NCBI RefSeq assembly: GCF_900112425.1
Contig: NZ_FOLP01000018.1
Span: 55,474-119,473 of the forward strand
Length of the DNA stretch: 64,000 nt
Direction of reading: 5' to 3'
DNA from: Variovorax sp. OK212
Lineage (GTDB): Bacteria > Pseudomonadota > Gammaproteobacteria > Burkholderiales > Burkholderiaceae_C
The position numbers and the translations under genes were made by a program. Below are positions 1-10,438 of this stretch, one piece after another; the stretch's first letter is position 1; every line of letters starts with the position of its first letter. The notes beneath the pieces were generated by a model. That model searched no databases. It was not told the origin of the DNA and saw only the letters and a program-made list of their open reading frames with translations.

Positions 1-295
1 CGATGCTGCCGAAGGCAATCATGATGTCGCTGTTCTTCTGCGCGGCCTCGGCGATCTCCTCGTTCGGGATGCGCCGGCGGCCCATGTTCGACTCCGCGTC
101 GACCATGAACATCACCAGCCCGATCTTTCTTTCACGGTAGTACGCCACGCTCTCCGCAATCGTGGGCCGCCCGCTGGAGCCGAAGTACTTGTCGGCGGCG
201 CGGTCGTACTCCTCGCCGTAGTTGTCGAACGGGTTCCAGCAACTCACCTCGGCGTGGGTGTGGATGTCGATCGCAATCAGGTTCTGGTGGTCCAT
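1..295 (-). CDS. Amidohydrolase family 2 protein, N-terminal part only
   Basis: The reading frame starts at an ATG at 295 and runs off the left edge, so about 98 N-terminal residues are visible. It opens with IDIHTHAEV, the HxH metal-binding strand of TIM-barrel amidohydrolases. It then reads through YYRERKIGLVMFMVD, a typical second strand of the amidohydrolase-2 (aminocarboxymuconate-semialdehyde decarboxylase-like) family. Such enzymes hydrolyse or decarboxylate carboxylic substrates with one metal ion. It is divergent from the crotonase gene across about 105 bp and probably belongs to the same aromatic-acid cluster; its substrate cannot be told from this fragment. Confidence 0.8.
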   Translation of the reverse strand, partial: MDHQNLIAIDIHTHAEVSCWNPFDNYGEEYDRAADKYFGSSGRPTIAESVAYYRERKIGLVMFMVDAESNMGRRRIPNEEIAEAAQKNSDIMIAFGSI

Positions 296-355
296 GTCTG
301 TTGTCTCCGGTACGGGTAAGTCCCTAGGTTCGGGGGGCCTCAAGTGCCTTGAATT

Positions 356-378
356 GATTATTTCTCATAACCATAATC
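356..378. promoter_or_regulatory. Inverted repeat, candidate MarR-type operator
   Basis: GATTAT and ATAATC are separated by 11 bp in an AT-rich patch between the divergent amidohydrolase and crotonase genes. The flanking TT and AA partly extend the symmetry. The site lies about 25 bp before the crotonase start, a sensible place for repression. The cluster ends with a MarR gene at 12221, which is the natural candidate to bind here; that link is an inference. Confidence 0.45.
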
Positions 379-400
379 CAACGCAACCCCGAACACCATC

Positions 401-1174
401 ATGACCAATCCAGACCTTCACATCGACATCCGCGACGAAGTCGCCATCGTCCGCCTGACGCGCGGCGCCAAGCGCAATGCGTTGTCCGACGGCCTGATCT
501 TCGCGCTGCGCGACGCCTTCGAGAAGCTGCCCTCCACCGTGCGCGCCGCGGTGCTCGACGGCGAAGGCCCGCACTTCTGCGCCGGCCTCGACCTGAGCGA
601 GCTGAAGGAGCGCGACGCCGGCCAGGGCCTGCAGCACTCGCGCACCTGGCACGCGGCGCTCGACCTGATCCAGCACGGCCCGGTGCCGGTGATCGCGGCG
701 CTGCACGGCGCGGTGGTCGGCGGCGGGCTCGAGCTGGCCAGCGCCTGCCACATCCGCGTGGCTGACAGGAGCACCTTCTACGCGCTGCCCGAAGGCTCGC
801 GCGGCATCTTCGTGGGCGGCGGCGGTTCGGTGCGCATTCCCAAGCTGATCGGCGTGGCGCGCATGACCGACATGATGATGACCGGACGCGTCTACAACGC
901 CGAGGACGGCGAGCGCGCCAACTTCGCGCAGTACCTGGTCGACGAGGGCACCGCCTTCGACAAGGCGCTGGAGATCGCCAAGCGCGTGGCCACCAACGCG
1001 CCGCTGACCAACTACGCGCTGATGCACGCGCTGCCGCGCATCGCCGAGCAGTCGGCCGACCACGGCTTCTTCACCGAAGCGCTGATGTCGGGCATCGTGC
1101 AGGCCGCGCCCGAGGCCAAGCAGCGCGTGCGCGACTTCCTCGAAGGCCGCGGCGCGAAGGTGAGCAAGGGATGA
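401..1174 (+). CDS. Enoyl-CoA hydratase/isomerase (crotonase) family protein
   Basis: A 257-aa crotonase-fold enzyme of usual family length. Visible hallmarks are FCAGLDLSEL and AVVGGGLELA, which form the CoA-binding and oxyanion-hole segments. The PEGSRGIF stretch carries the Glu expected at a hydratase active site. The reaction is probably addition of water to an aryl- or acyl-enoyl-CoA. It is first in a forward operon and overlaps the CoA ligase by 4 bp (ATGA). With ligase, dehydrogenases and importer alongside, it most likely performs the hydration step in side-chain shortening of an aromatic acid. A feruloyl-CoA hydratase/lyase role is possible but not indicated by a specific motif. Confidence 0.85.
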   Translation: MTNPDLHIDIRDEVAIVRLTRGAKRNALSDGLIFALRDAFEKLPSTVRAAVLDGEGPHFCAGLDLSELKERDAGQGLQHSRTWHAALDLIQHGPVPVIAALHGAVVGGGLELASACHIRVADRSTFYALPEGSRGIFVGGGGSVRIPKLIGVARMTDMMMTGRVYNAEDGERANFAQYLVDEGTAFDKALEIAKRVATNAPLTNYALMHALPRIAEQSADHGFFTEALMSGIVQAAPEAKQRVRDFLEGRGAKVSKG

Positions 1175-3042
1175 CCGCCGCTCCCGTGGTTCCCGCCGTT
1201 CGCTATCGGCCGCTGGCCTTCGGCGTCACGCGCGCCACGCTGCGCGACGGCGCACCCGGCACGCAGTACCTCAAGGCCGAGACGCAACTCGCGGCCTACC
1301 GCGAGCGCATGACCGACCGCCTCGCCTACTGGGCCGAACACGCGCCCGATCGCACCTTCATCGCCCGCCGCGAACGGCTGGCCGACGGCGGCACCGGCGA
1401 CTGGCTGCGCGTGTCCTATGCGCAGGCACTGCAGGAAGCGCGCGGCATCGGACAGGCGCTGCTCGAGCGCGGCCTGAGCGCGGAGCGCCCCGTGGCCATC
1501 CTCAGCGAGAACGGCATCGAGCATGCGCTGCTCGCGCTCGGCTGCCTCTACGCCGGCGTGCCCTACTGCCCCGTGTCGCCGCCCTACTCGCTGGTGAGCC
1601 AGGACTTCGAGAAGCTGCGCCACGTGCTGGACACGCTCACGCCGGGCCTGGTGTTCGCCACCGACGCCGCGCGCTACGGACGCGCCATTGCCGCCGTCGT
1701 GCCCGCCGGCACCGAGGTCGTCATTGCCGAGGGCACGCTCGAAGGCCGCGCCTTCACCAGGTTCGACACGCTGGCCTCGACCCCCGCCACGCCCGCCATC
1801 GACGAAGCGATGCGCGCGACCGGCCCCGACACCATCACCAAGTTCCTCTTCACCTCGGGCTCCACCAAGATGCCCAAGGCGGTGATCAACACGCACCGCA
1901 TGTGGTGCGCCAACCAGCAGCAGCTGCGCCAGTCGATTCCCGCGCTGGGCGACGAGCCGCCCGTGCTGGTCGACTGGCTGCCCTGGAACCACACCTTCGG
2001 CGGCAACCACAACGTGGGCATCGTGCTGGACAACGGCGGCACGCTGTACGTGGACGACGGCAAGCCCACGCCCGCCGGCATGGCCGAGACGCTGCGCAAC
2101 CTGCGCGAGATCGCGCCCACCATCTACTTCAACGTGCCCACCGGCTTCGAGGCCATCGCGCACGCCATGGAAACCGACGCGGTGCTGCGGCGCAACCTGC
2201 TGTCGCGCGTGAAGATGTTCTTCTACTCGGGCGCCGCGCTGTCGCAGCCCGTGTGGGACAGCCTGCACAGGACGCAGGAGTCGGAAGTGGGCGAGCGCAT
2301 CGTCATGGGCACCGGCCTGGGCATGACCGAGTCGGGCCCGTTCGCGCTCTACGTGACCGGCCCCGACGTGAAGTCGGGCGACGTGGGCCTGCCCGCGCCC
2401 GGCATCGAGCTCAAGCTGATCGACGTCGACGGCAAGACCGAGGTGCGCTACCGCGGCCCCAACATCACGCCCGGCTACTGGCGCGCGCCCGACGCCACCG
2501 CCGAGGCCTTCGACGACGAAGGCTTCTTCTCCACCGGCGACGCGGTGCAGTGGATCGACGGCGGCAACATCCACCGCGGCCTGCGCTTCGACGGCCGCAT
2601 TGCCGAAGACTTCAAGCTCGCCACCGGCACCTTCGTGAGCGTGGGTCCGCTGCGCGCGAAGATCATCGCGGCCGGCTCGCCCTACGTGCAGGACGCGGTG
2701 CTCACCGGCATCAACCTGAAGGAAGTCGGCGCGCTGATCTTCACTACGCAGAAGGTGCGCCAGCTCGCCGGGCTCGATGCAGGCGCCACCCTGCAGCAGG
2801 TGCTCGAAAGCGCCCCGGTGCAGGCGCACTTCCAGCAGGTGGCCAACGACCTGTTCGCCACGGGCACCGGCAGCGCCAACCGCATCGCGCGGCTGCACCT
2901 GATGGCCGAGCCGCCTTCCATCGACAAGGGCGAGGTGACCGACAAGGGCTCCATCAACCAGCGCGCCGTGCTCAAGCACCGCGCAGCGCTGGCCGATGCG
3001 ATGCACGGCGGCACGCTGCCCTTCACCCTCACGCCCCGTTAA
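1171..3042 (+). CDS. Feruloyl-CoA synthase-like AMP-dependent CoA ligase
   Basis: A 623-aa acyl-adenylate-forming ligase. The ATP loop FTSGSTKMPKAV lies near residues 228-239, the adenylate motif GLGMTESGP near 383, and STGDA near 452. The N-terminal part (QYLKAETQLAAYRERMTDRL) and the overall length match the feruloyl-CoA synthase (Fcs) group rather than short-chain acyl-CoA synthetases. The expected reaction is ATP-dependent formation of a CoA thioester from ferulate, p-coumarate or a similar acid in the cytoplasm. It is translationally coupled to the crotonase before it and followed after 25 bp by an SDR gene. The family call is firm; the exact acid is inferred. Confidence 0.85.
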   Translation: MTAAPVVPAVRYRPLAFGVTRATLRDGAPGTQYLKAETQLAAYRERMTDRLAYWAEHAPDRTFIARRERLADGGTGDWLRVSYAQALQEARGIGQALLERGLSAERPVAILSENGIEHALLALGCLYAGVPYCPVSPPYSLVSQDFEKLRHVLDTLTPGLVFATDAARYGRAIAAVVPAGTEVVIAEGTLEGRAFTRFDTLASTPATPAIDEAMRATGPDTITKFLFTSGSTKMPKAVINTHRMWCANQQQLRQSIPALGDEPPVLVDWLPWNHTFGGNHNVGIVLDNGGTLYVDDGKPTPAGMAETLRNLREIAPTIYFNVPTGFEAIAHAMETDAVLRRNLLSRVKMFFYSGAALSQPVWDSLHRTQESEVGERIVMGTGLGMTESGPFALYVTGPDVKSGDVGLPAPGIELKLIDVDGKTEVRYRGPNITPGYWRAPDATAEAFDDEGFFSTGDAVQWIDGGNIHRGLRFDGRIAEDFKLATGTFVSVGPLRAKIIAAGSPYVQDAVLTGINLKEVGALIFTTQKVRQLAGLDAGATLQQVLESAPVQAHFQQVANDLFATGTGSANRIARLHLMAEPPSIDKGEVTDKGSINQRAVLKHRAALADAMHGGTLPFTLTPR

Positions 3043-3067
3043 GCAAGCACTCCAGGAGACCAGACAC

Positions 3068-3832
3068 ATGAAGATCGAAGGACAAGCCGCACTCGTCACC
3101 GGCGGCGCATCGGGCCTGGGCGAAGCCACCGCGCGCGAACTCGCGCGCCTGGGCGCCAAGGTCGCCGTGCTCGACCGCAACGCAGCGCTCGCTGAAAAGG
3201 TGGCTGCGGAAATCGGCGGCGTTGCCTGCCCCTGCGACATCACCGACACCGACAGCGTGAACGCCGCGCTCGACAAGGCCGAGGCCGCGCACGGCCCTGC
3301 GCGCATCCTGATGAACGTGGCCGGCATCGGCAGCGCCAAGCGCATCGTCGGCAAGGACGGCAACCCCGCGCCGCTCGAAGACTTCGTGCGCGTGGTCAAC
3401 ATCAACCTGATCGGCGGCTACAACATGGCGCGCCTGTTCGCCGCGCGCTGCGCCAGGCTGGCCGCGCTCGACAACGGCGAAAAGGGCGTGATGCTCTTCA
3501 CCGCCTCCGTGGCGGCCTTCGACGGCCAGGTGGGCCAGCAGGCCTACAGCGCCTCCAAGGGCGGCCTGGTCGGCATGACCTTGCCGATGGCGCGCGACCT
3601 GGCGCAGCACGCCATTCGCGTGTGCACCGTGGCGCCGGGCCTCTTTGCCACGCCGCTGCTGCTGGAGCTGCCCGAGCCGGTGCAGCAGTCGCTGGCCGCG
3701 TCCATTCCGTTCCCGCCGCGCCTGGGCAAGCCTTCGGAGTTTGCCGAGCTGGCCTGCCACGTCGTCACCAACGGCCACCTCAACGGCGAAGTCATTCGCC
3801 TGGACGGCGCGCTGCGCATGGCGCCGCGCTGA
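3068..3832 (+). CDS. SDR-family 3-hydroxyacyl-CoA dehydrogenase-like protein
   Basis: A 254-aa short-chain dehydrogenase. TGGASGLG (residues 10-17) is the Rossmann nucleotide loop, NVAG the structural motif, and YSASK the catalytic Tyr/Lys pair. The sequence most resembles type II 3-hydroxyacyl-CoA dehydrogenases (HSD17B10 type), so it would oxidise the 3-hydroxyacyl-CoA made by the crotonase to a 3-ketoacyl-CoA. The ATG at 3068 was chosen because CAGGAGA lies just upstream and the protein starts as the family does. No dedicated thiolase follows in this cluster, so the next step must come from elsewhere or from the amidohydrolase. Confidence 0.85.
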   Translation: MKIEGQAALVTGGASGLGEATARELARLGAKVAVLDRNAALAEKVAAEIGGVACPCDITDTDSVNAALDKAEAAHGPARILMNVAGIGSAKRIVGKDGNPAPLEDFVRVVNINLIGGYNMARLFAARCARLAALDNGEKGVMLFTASVAAFDGQVGQQAYSASKGGLVGMTLPMARDLAQHAIRVCTVAPGLFATPLLLELPEPVQQSLAASIPFPPRLGKPSEFAELACHVVTNGHLNGEVIRLDGALRMAPR

Positions 3833-3887
3833 GCCATCGTTCATTCGTTCCCGCTGCAGACCCGTCAAGACCTATCAGGAGACATCG

Positions 3888-5024
3888 ATGACCTTCAAGA
3901 AGACCACCCTCGCCGCCGTGCTGGCGCTCATGAGCATGGGCCTCGCCCATGCCGACATCACCATCGGCGTGGTGCAGCCCCTCACCGGCCCGGCCTCGGG
4001 CCTGGGCATTCCGGTGAAGAACGGCATCGCCATCTGGCCCAAGACCATCGCCGGCGAAACGCTCAAGGTGGTGGTGCTCGACGACGCCACCGACCCCACC
4101 ACGGGCGTGAAGGACGCGCAGCGCCTGGTCACTGAGGACAAGGCCGACATCATCGTCGGCTCCAGCGCCACGCCGGTGGCCATTCCGATGGCCGACGTGA
4201 CGGCCGAAGCCGGCACGCCGCAGCTCTCTACCGCGCCGGCCGGCCTGCCGCCGGGCAAGGACAAGTGGTTCTTCCGCCTGCCGCAGTCGAACGACGTGAT
4301 GGCCTTCGCGGTGGTCGCGCACATGAAGAAGCAGAACGTGAAGACGGTCGGCTTCCTGGGCTACACCGATGCCTACGGCGAGCTGTGGCTCAAGGCGCTG
4401 ACCGCCGAGGCTGCGAAGAACGGCATCAAGATCGTCGCCACCGAGCGCTTCGCGCGCGCCGACACCAGCGTGACCGGCCAGGTGCTCAAGCTCACGTCGG
4501 CCAACCCGGATGCGATCCTCATCGTGGCTTCGGGCAGCGGTGCGGGCATGCCGCAGAAGGCGGTGATGGAGCGCGGCTTCAAGGGCAAGGTCTACCAGAC
4601 GCACGCCGCCGCCACGCAGGACCTGATGCGCACCGCCGGCAAGGACGCCGAGGGCACCTTCGTGGTGTCGGGCCCCGCCACGGTGGCCGAGCAGTTGCCC
4701 GACAGCCATCCGTCGAAGGCCGCCGCCGTGGCCTTCGTGCAGGGTTACGAGAAGGCCTACGGCCCCGGCTCGCGCAACCAGTTCGCCGGCCACGCGGCCG
4801 ACGCGCTCACGGTGCTCGAGAAGGCCATTCCGGTCGCGCTCAAGAAGGCCAAGCCCGGCACGCCGGAGTTCCGCGCCGCGCTGCGCGACGCGCTCGAAGG
4901 CATGGGCCGCACGGTGCTCGCGCACGGCGTGCTGAATTGGACGGCGCAGGACCACTGGGGCTACACGACCGAGACCGGCGTGATGCTCAAGGTGGTGAAC
5001 GGCGCGTTCAAGGTCGAGCAGTAA
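3888..5024 (+). CDS. Branched-chain-amino-acid-type ABC transporter, substrate-binding protein
   Basis: A 378-aa periplasmic type-I binding protein of the LivK family. Residues 1-22 form a Sec signal peptide ending AHA-DI. The mature protein opens ITIGVVQPLTGP, as in LivJ/LivK homologues. The ATG at 3888 follows AGGAGA. It is directly upstream of permease and ATPase genes, so it is the receptor of this importer. In aromatic-degradation clusters such receptors usually bind aromatic acids rather than amino acids; that ligand class is suggested here by the neighbours and not by binding residues. Confidence 0.88.
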   Translation: MTFKKTTLAAVLALMSMGLAHADITIGVVQPLTGPASGLGIPVKNGIAIWPKTIAGETLKVVVLDDATDPTTGVKDAQRLVTEDKADIIVGSSATPVAIPMADVTAEAGTPQLSTAPAGLPPGKDKWFFRLPQSNDVMAFAVVAHMKKQNVKTVGFLGYTDAYGELWLKALTAEAAKNGIKIVATERFARADTSVTGQVLKLTSANPDAILIVASGSGAGMPQKAVMERGFKGKVYQTHAAATQDLMRTAGKDAEGTFVVSGPATVAEQLPDSHPSKAAAVAFVQGYEKAYGPGSRNQFAGHAADALTVLEKAIPVALKKAKPGTPEFRAALRDALEGMGRTVLAHGVLNWTAQDHWGYTTETGVMLKVVNGAFKVEQ

Positions 5025-5055
5025 TCCCCCGCCGCAGCAGCCTTCACCTCACGCC

Positions 5056-6096
5056 ATGGATTTCTCAATCGCCAGCATCCTGACGCTGGACGGCCTCACC
5101 AACGGCGCGATCTATGCCCTGCTGGGCATGGGCATCGTGCTGGTCTTCACGGTGACCCGCGTCATCTTCATTCCGCAGGGCGAATTCGTGGCGTACGGCG
5201 CGCTGACGCTGGCGATCTTCCAGACCGGCAAGACGCCGGGCACGGTGTGGCTGCTGCTCATACTGGCCGGCGTTGCCGCGCTGATGGACCTGGTCACCAC
5301 CTGGCGCCACAGCGGCAGCGCCACGGGCGGCGTGAAGGCGGCACTGCGCACCTTCGCGCTGCCAGCCGTCATCTGCGCGGTGTCGGCCTGGGCCGGCCCG
5401 CGCAACCTGCCGATCGGCGTGCAGGCGCTGCTCACCGTGTTCATCGTCACGGCCTTCGGTCCGCTGGTGTACCGCGTGGCCTACCAGTCGCTGGCCGGCG
5501 CCAGTTCGCTGGTGCTGCTGATCGTCTCGGTCGGCGTGCACTTCGCGATGACGGGGCTGGGCTTGCTGTTCTTCGGCGCGGAGGGCTTTCGCAACCCGCC
5601 GTTCTGGGACGAGCGCATGGCGCTCGGGCCGCTCAACGTGAGCGGGCAGGCGCTGATCATCTTCGCCATGTCGGCGGCGCTGATCGTGCTGCTGTACCTG
5701 TTCTTCGAACGCAGCCTGTACGGCAAGGCGCTGCGCGCGACGGCCGTGAACCGGCTCGGCGCGCGGCTCATGGGCATCTCGACGCAGGCCGCCGGGCAGC
5801 TCACCTTCGCGATGGCCGCGCTCATCGGCGCGCTGTCGGGCCTGCTGATCGGGCCGACCACCACCGTGTTCTACGACTCGGGTTTTCTCATCGGCCTGAA
5901 GGGCTTCGTGGCCGGCGTGATCGGCGGCCTCGCCAGCTACCCGGGCGCGCTGCTGGGCGCGCTGGCCGTGGGCGTCATCGAGGCCTTCGGCTCGTTCTGG
6001 GCCAGCTCGTTCAAGGAAGTGATCGTGTTCACCATCATCCTGCCGGTGCTGCTGTGGCGTTCGCTCAAGAGCGGCCATTCGGACGAGGAGCACTGA
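5056..6096 (+). CDS. LivH-type inner-membrane permease of ABC importer
   Basis: A 346-aa multi-span permease with the conserved N-terminus LDGLTNGAIYALLGMGIVLVF and the ERSLYGKALRATA cytoplasmic loop of LivH. It is longer than usual LivH (about 300 aa) because of an extra loop near residues 75-125. It pairs with the LivM half of the next gene to form the membrane channel. The next ATG follows one base after its stop, so translation is likely coupled. Confidence 0.88.
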   Translation: MDFSIASILTLDGLTNGAIYALLGMGIVLVFTVTRVIFIPQGEFVAYGALTLAIFQTGKTPGTVWLLLILAGVAALMDLVTTWRHSGSATGGVKAALRTFALPAVICAVSAWAGPRNLPIGVQALLTVFIVTAFGPLVYRVAYQSLAGASSLVLLIVSVGVHFAMTGLGLLFFGAEGFRNPPFWDERMALGPLNVSGQALIIFAMSAALIVLLYLFFERSLYGKALRATAVNRLGARLMGISTQAAGQLTFAMAALIGALSGLLIGPTTTVFYDSGFLIGLKGFVAGVIGGLASYPGALLGALAVGVIEAFGSFWASSFKEVIVFTIILPVLLWRSLKSGHSDEEH

Positions 6097-6097
6097 C

Positions 6098-7906
<1,809 letters not shown>

Positions 7907-7907
7907 C

Positions 7908-8642
7908 ATGAGCACACCCCTGCTCCAGATCCGCGGCCTGCACGCCGGCTATGGCCGCGCCGAAGTGCTGCACGGCATCGACCTGAAGGCCGGCCAGGGC
8001 AGCGTCGTCACGGTGATCGGCCCGAACGGGGCCGGCAAGTCGACATTGCTCAACGCCCTGATGGGCGTGCTGCCTTCCAAGGGCGTCATCGAATTCAAGG
8101 GCCAGCCGATTGCGGCGCTGTCGCTCGAAGAGCGCGTGATGCTCGGCATTGCGCTGGTGCCCGAGAAGCGCGAGCTGTTCGGCACCATGCCGGTGGAAGA
8201 CAACCTGGTGCTCGGCGCGTTCCGCCAGGTGCGCCTGCGCAACAAGCAATGGCGCGACCGCATCGACGAGGTCTACACGCTGTTCCCGCGGCTGAAGGAA
8301 CGCCGCGCGCAACTGGCCGGCACGCTCTCGGGCGGCGAGCGGCAGATGCTGGCGGTGGGCCGCGCGCTGATGTCGCGCCCCACGCTGCTGATGCTCGACG
8401 AGCCCAGCCTGGGGTTGGCGCCGCTGGTGGTCCAGGAAATCTTCCGCACCGTCGATGCGCTGCGCGCCACGGGCGTGACCATCCTGCTGGTCGAGCAGAA
8501 CGCGCGCGCCGCGCTCGAAGTGGCCGACCACGGCTACGTGCTCGAAATGGGCAGCGTGAGCCTGGAAGGCGAAGCGAAGCAACTGGCGGTCGACTCGCGG
8601 GTGATCGACACCTACCTGGGCGCGGCGCGCAAGGCCGCCTGA
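7908..8642 (+). CDS. LivF-type ABC ATPase
   Basis: A 244-aa ATPase of LivF length. Walker A is GPNGAGKST near residue 39, the signature is LSGGERQMLAVGRAL and Walker B is LLMLDEPSLGLAP. It completes the importer: receptor, LivH, LivM-LivG fusion and LivF in order, with only one base between the fusion gene and this start. It would hydrolyse ATP in the cytoplasm as the partner of the fused LivG domain. Confidence 0.9.
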   Translation: MSTPLLQIRGLHAGYGRAEVLHGIDLKAGQGSVVTVIGPNGAGKSTLLNALMGVLPSKGVIEFKGQPIAALSLEERVMLGIALVPEKRELFGTMPVEDNLVLGAFRQVRLRNKQWRDRIDEVYTLFPRLKERRAQLAGTLSGGERQMLAVGRALMSRPTLLMLDEPSLGLAPLVVQEIFRTVDALRATGVTILLVEQNARAALEVADHGYVLEMGSVSLEGEAKQLAVDSRVIDTYLGAARKAA

Positions 8643-8680
8643 CGACGACACGGCCGCGACCCTCGCGGCAAGGAGACCCC

Positions 8681-10414
8681 ATGACCCGACAGCGCCACCT
8701 TCATTTCGGCCTGTGCGCGAGCGCACTCGGCGTGGCCGTGTTGCTCGCGGCGTGCGCAACGCGTGCGCCGGCACCGCATGCGCCACTGGCCGCGGCGCGC
8801 GCCGGCACGCTCCAAGCGTGCACCGACCTCGCGGCCCGCGCCGCGTTGCCGGGCACCGGCTACACATCCGCCACCGAAGTGGCGGCCGGCACCGTGACCG
8901 TCGGCGGCGTGGCGATGAACGCCCCTGCGCACTGCCTGGTGCAGGGCCGCATGAACGAGCGCACGAGCCCCGTCGACAACCAGCGCTACGCCATCGGCTT
9001 CGAGATGCGCCTGCCCGTGGCATGGAACGGCCGCTTCTTCTACCAGGCCAACGGCGGGCTCGACGGCGTGGTGCTGCCCGCACTGGGCGGCGTCGGCGGT
9101 GGCGGCCCGCGCAGCAGTGCGCTGCAGATGGGCTTTGCCGTCATCAGCGCCGACGCCGGCCATGCGGGCGCGATGGGCCCGCGCTTCGGGCTCGACCCGC
9201 AGGCCCGGCTCGACTACGGCTACAACGCCGTCGCGCAGCTCACGCCGATGGCCAGGAACCTCATTGCCAAGGCCTACGGCCGCGGCCCCGACCGCTCGTA
9301 CTTCGGTGGCTGCTCCAACGGCGGACGCCATGCGATGGTGGCCGCGGTGCGCTCGGCCGACTCTTACGACGGCATCCTCGCGGGCGACCCAGGCTTCAAC
9401 CTGCCGAAGGCGGCGGTGGCGCAACTCTATGGCGCACAGCAGTACGCCGCCGTTGCCAGCGCCAAGACACCCACCGGCCAGCCCGACCTGCAGAGCGCCT
9501 TCACGCCCGCCGAGATGAAGCTGGTGGCCGACAAGGTGCTGCAGCGCTGCGACGCGCTCGACGGCCTGGCCGACGGCATCGTGTCGAACGTGCAGGCCTG
9601 CAGGACGAAGTTCGACATCCAGACCGCCGTGCCGACGTGCGCGGCCGGCACGCGCGACGGCATGTGCCTGAGCGCGCCGCAGAAGAACGCGCTCGCCAAC
9701 GTGTTCAAGGGCGCGCGCAACAGCGCGGGCCAGCCCATCTACAGCGGCTTTCCGTTCGACGCGGGCGTGAGCGGCAGCAACTGGCGCGAGTGGAAGTTCG
9801 CCAGCCCGGGAACGCGCGACGCCGGCGCCGTGGCCTTCATCTTCAGCACGCCGCCGCTGGCCGACCGGCCGCAGGGCCTGCCCTTCGCGCTGGGCTTCGA
9901 CATGGACCGCGACGCACCGCGCATCGCGGCGACGGACGGTGTGTTCCGCGAATCGGCGCTGTCGTTCATGACGCCGCCGGACGCCGCCAACCTGGGCGCG
10001 CTGCGCGACAAGGGCGGCCGCATGATCGTCTACCACGGCACCAGCGACCCGGTGTTCTCGTCGGACGACACGGCCGCATGGTACGAGCGCGTGCAGGCCG
10101 CGAACGGCGGCGATGCGTCGGCCTTCGCGCGCTACTTTCCCGTGCCCGGCATGAACCACTGCGCGGGCGGCCCGGCCACCGACCAGTTCGACATGCTGAG
10201 CGCACTGGTCGACTGGGTCGAGCAGGGCAAGGCGCCCGCATCGGTCACGGCGAGCGCGCGCGGCGCGGGCACGCCGGCGCCGAATGCCGAGGTGCCGGCG
10301 AACTGGTCGGCCCAACGCACACGACCGCTGTGCCCCTACCCGCAAGTTGCGACCTACACCGGTGGCGACACCGAGCGCGCGAGCAGCTTCGCCTGCAAGC
10401 TGCCTACCCCCTGA
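8681..10414 (+). CDS. Tannase/feruloyl esterase family lipoprotein
   Basis: A 577-aa tannase-family alpha/beta hydrolase. The lipobox LLAAC places Cys25 as the lipidated residue, so it is likely membrane-anchored outside the cytoplasm. GGCSNGG (Cys211-Ser212), HGTSDPV and MNHC form the CS-D-HC pattern in which a disulfide joins the residues next to the catalytic Ser and His. These enzymes cleave ester bonds of gallate or hydroxycinnamate conjugates. Next to the importer and the feruloyl-CoA-synthase-like ligase, it probably frees the aromatic acid that the cluster consumes. The start follows AAGGAGA. Confidence 0.88.
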   Translation: MTRQRHLHFGLCASALGVAVLLAACATRAPAPHAPLAAARAGTLQACTDLAARAALPGTGYTSATEVAAGTVTVGGVAMNAPAHCLVQGRMNERTSPVDNQRYAIGFEMRLPVAWNGRFFYQANGGLDGVVLPALGGVGGGGPRSSALQMGFAVISADAGHAGAMGPRFGLDPQARLDYGYNAVAQLTPMARNLIAKAYGRGPDRSYFGGCSNGGRHAMVAAVRSADSYDGILAGDPGFNLPKAAVAQLYGAQQYAAVASAKTPTGQPDLQSAFTPAEMKLVADKVLQRCDALDGLADGIVSNVQACRTKFDIQTAVPTCAAGTRDGMCLSAPQKNALANVFKGARNSAGQPIYSGFPFDAGVSGSNWREWKFASPGTRDAGAVAFIFSTPPLADRPQGLPFALGFDMDRDAPRIAATDGVFRESALSFMTPPDAANLGALRDKGGRMIVYHGTSDPVFSSDDTAAWYERVQAANGGDASAFARYFPVPGMNHCAGGPATDQFDMLSALVDWVEQGKAPASVTASARGAGTPAPNAEVPANWSAQRTRPLCPYPQVATYTGGDTERASSFACKLPTP

Positions 10415-10438
10415 ATCAGCGAAAGCAGAAGAGCCTCC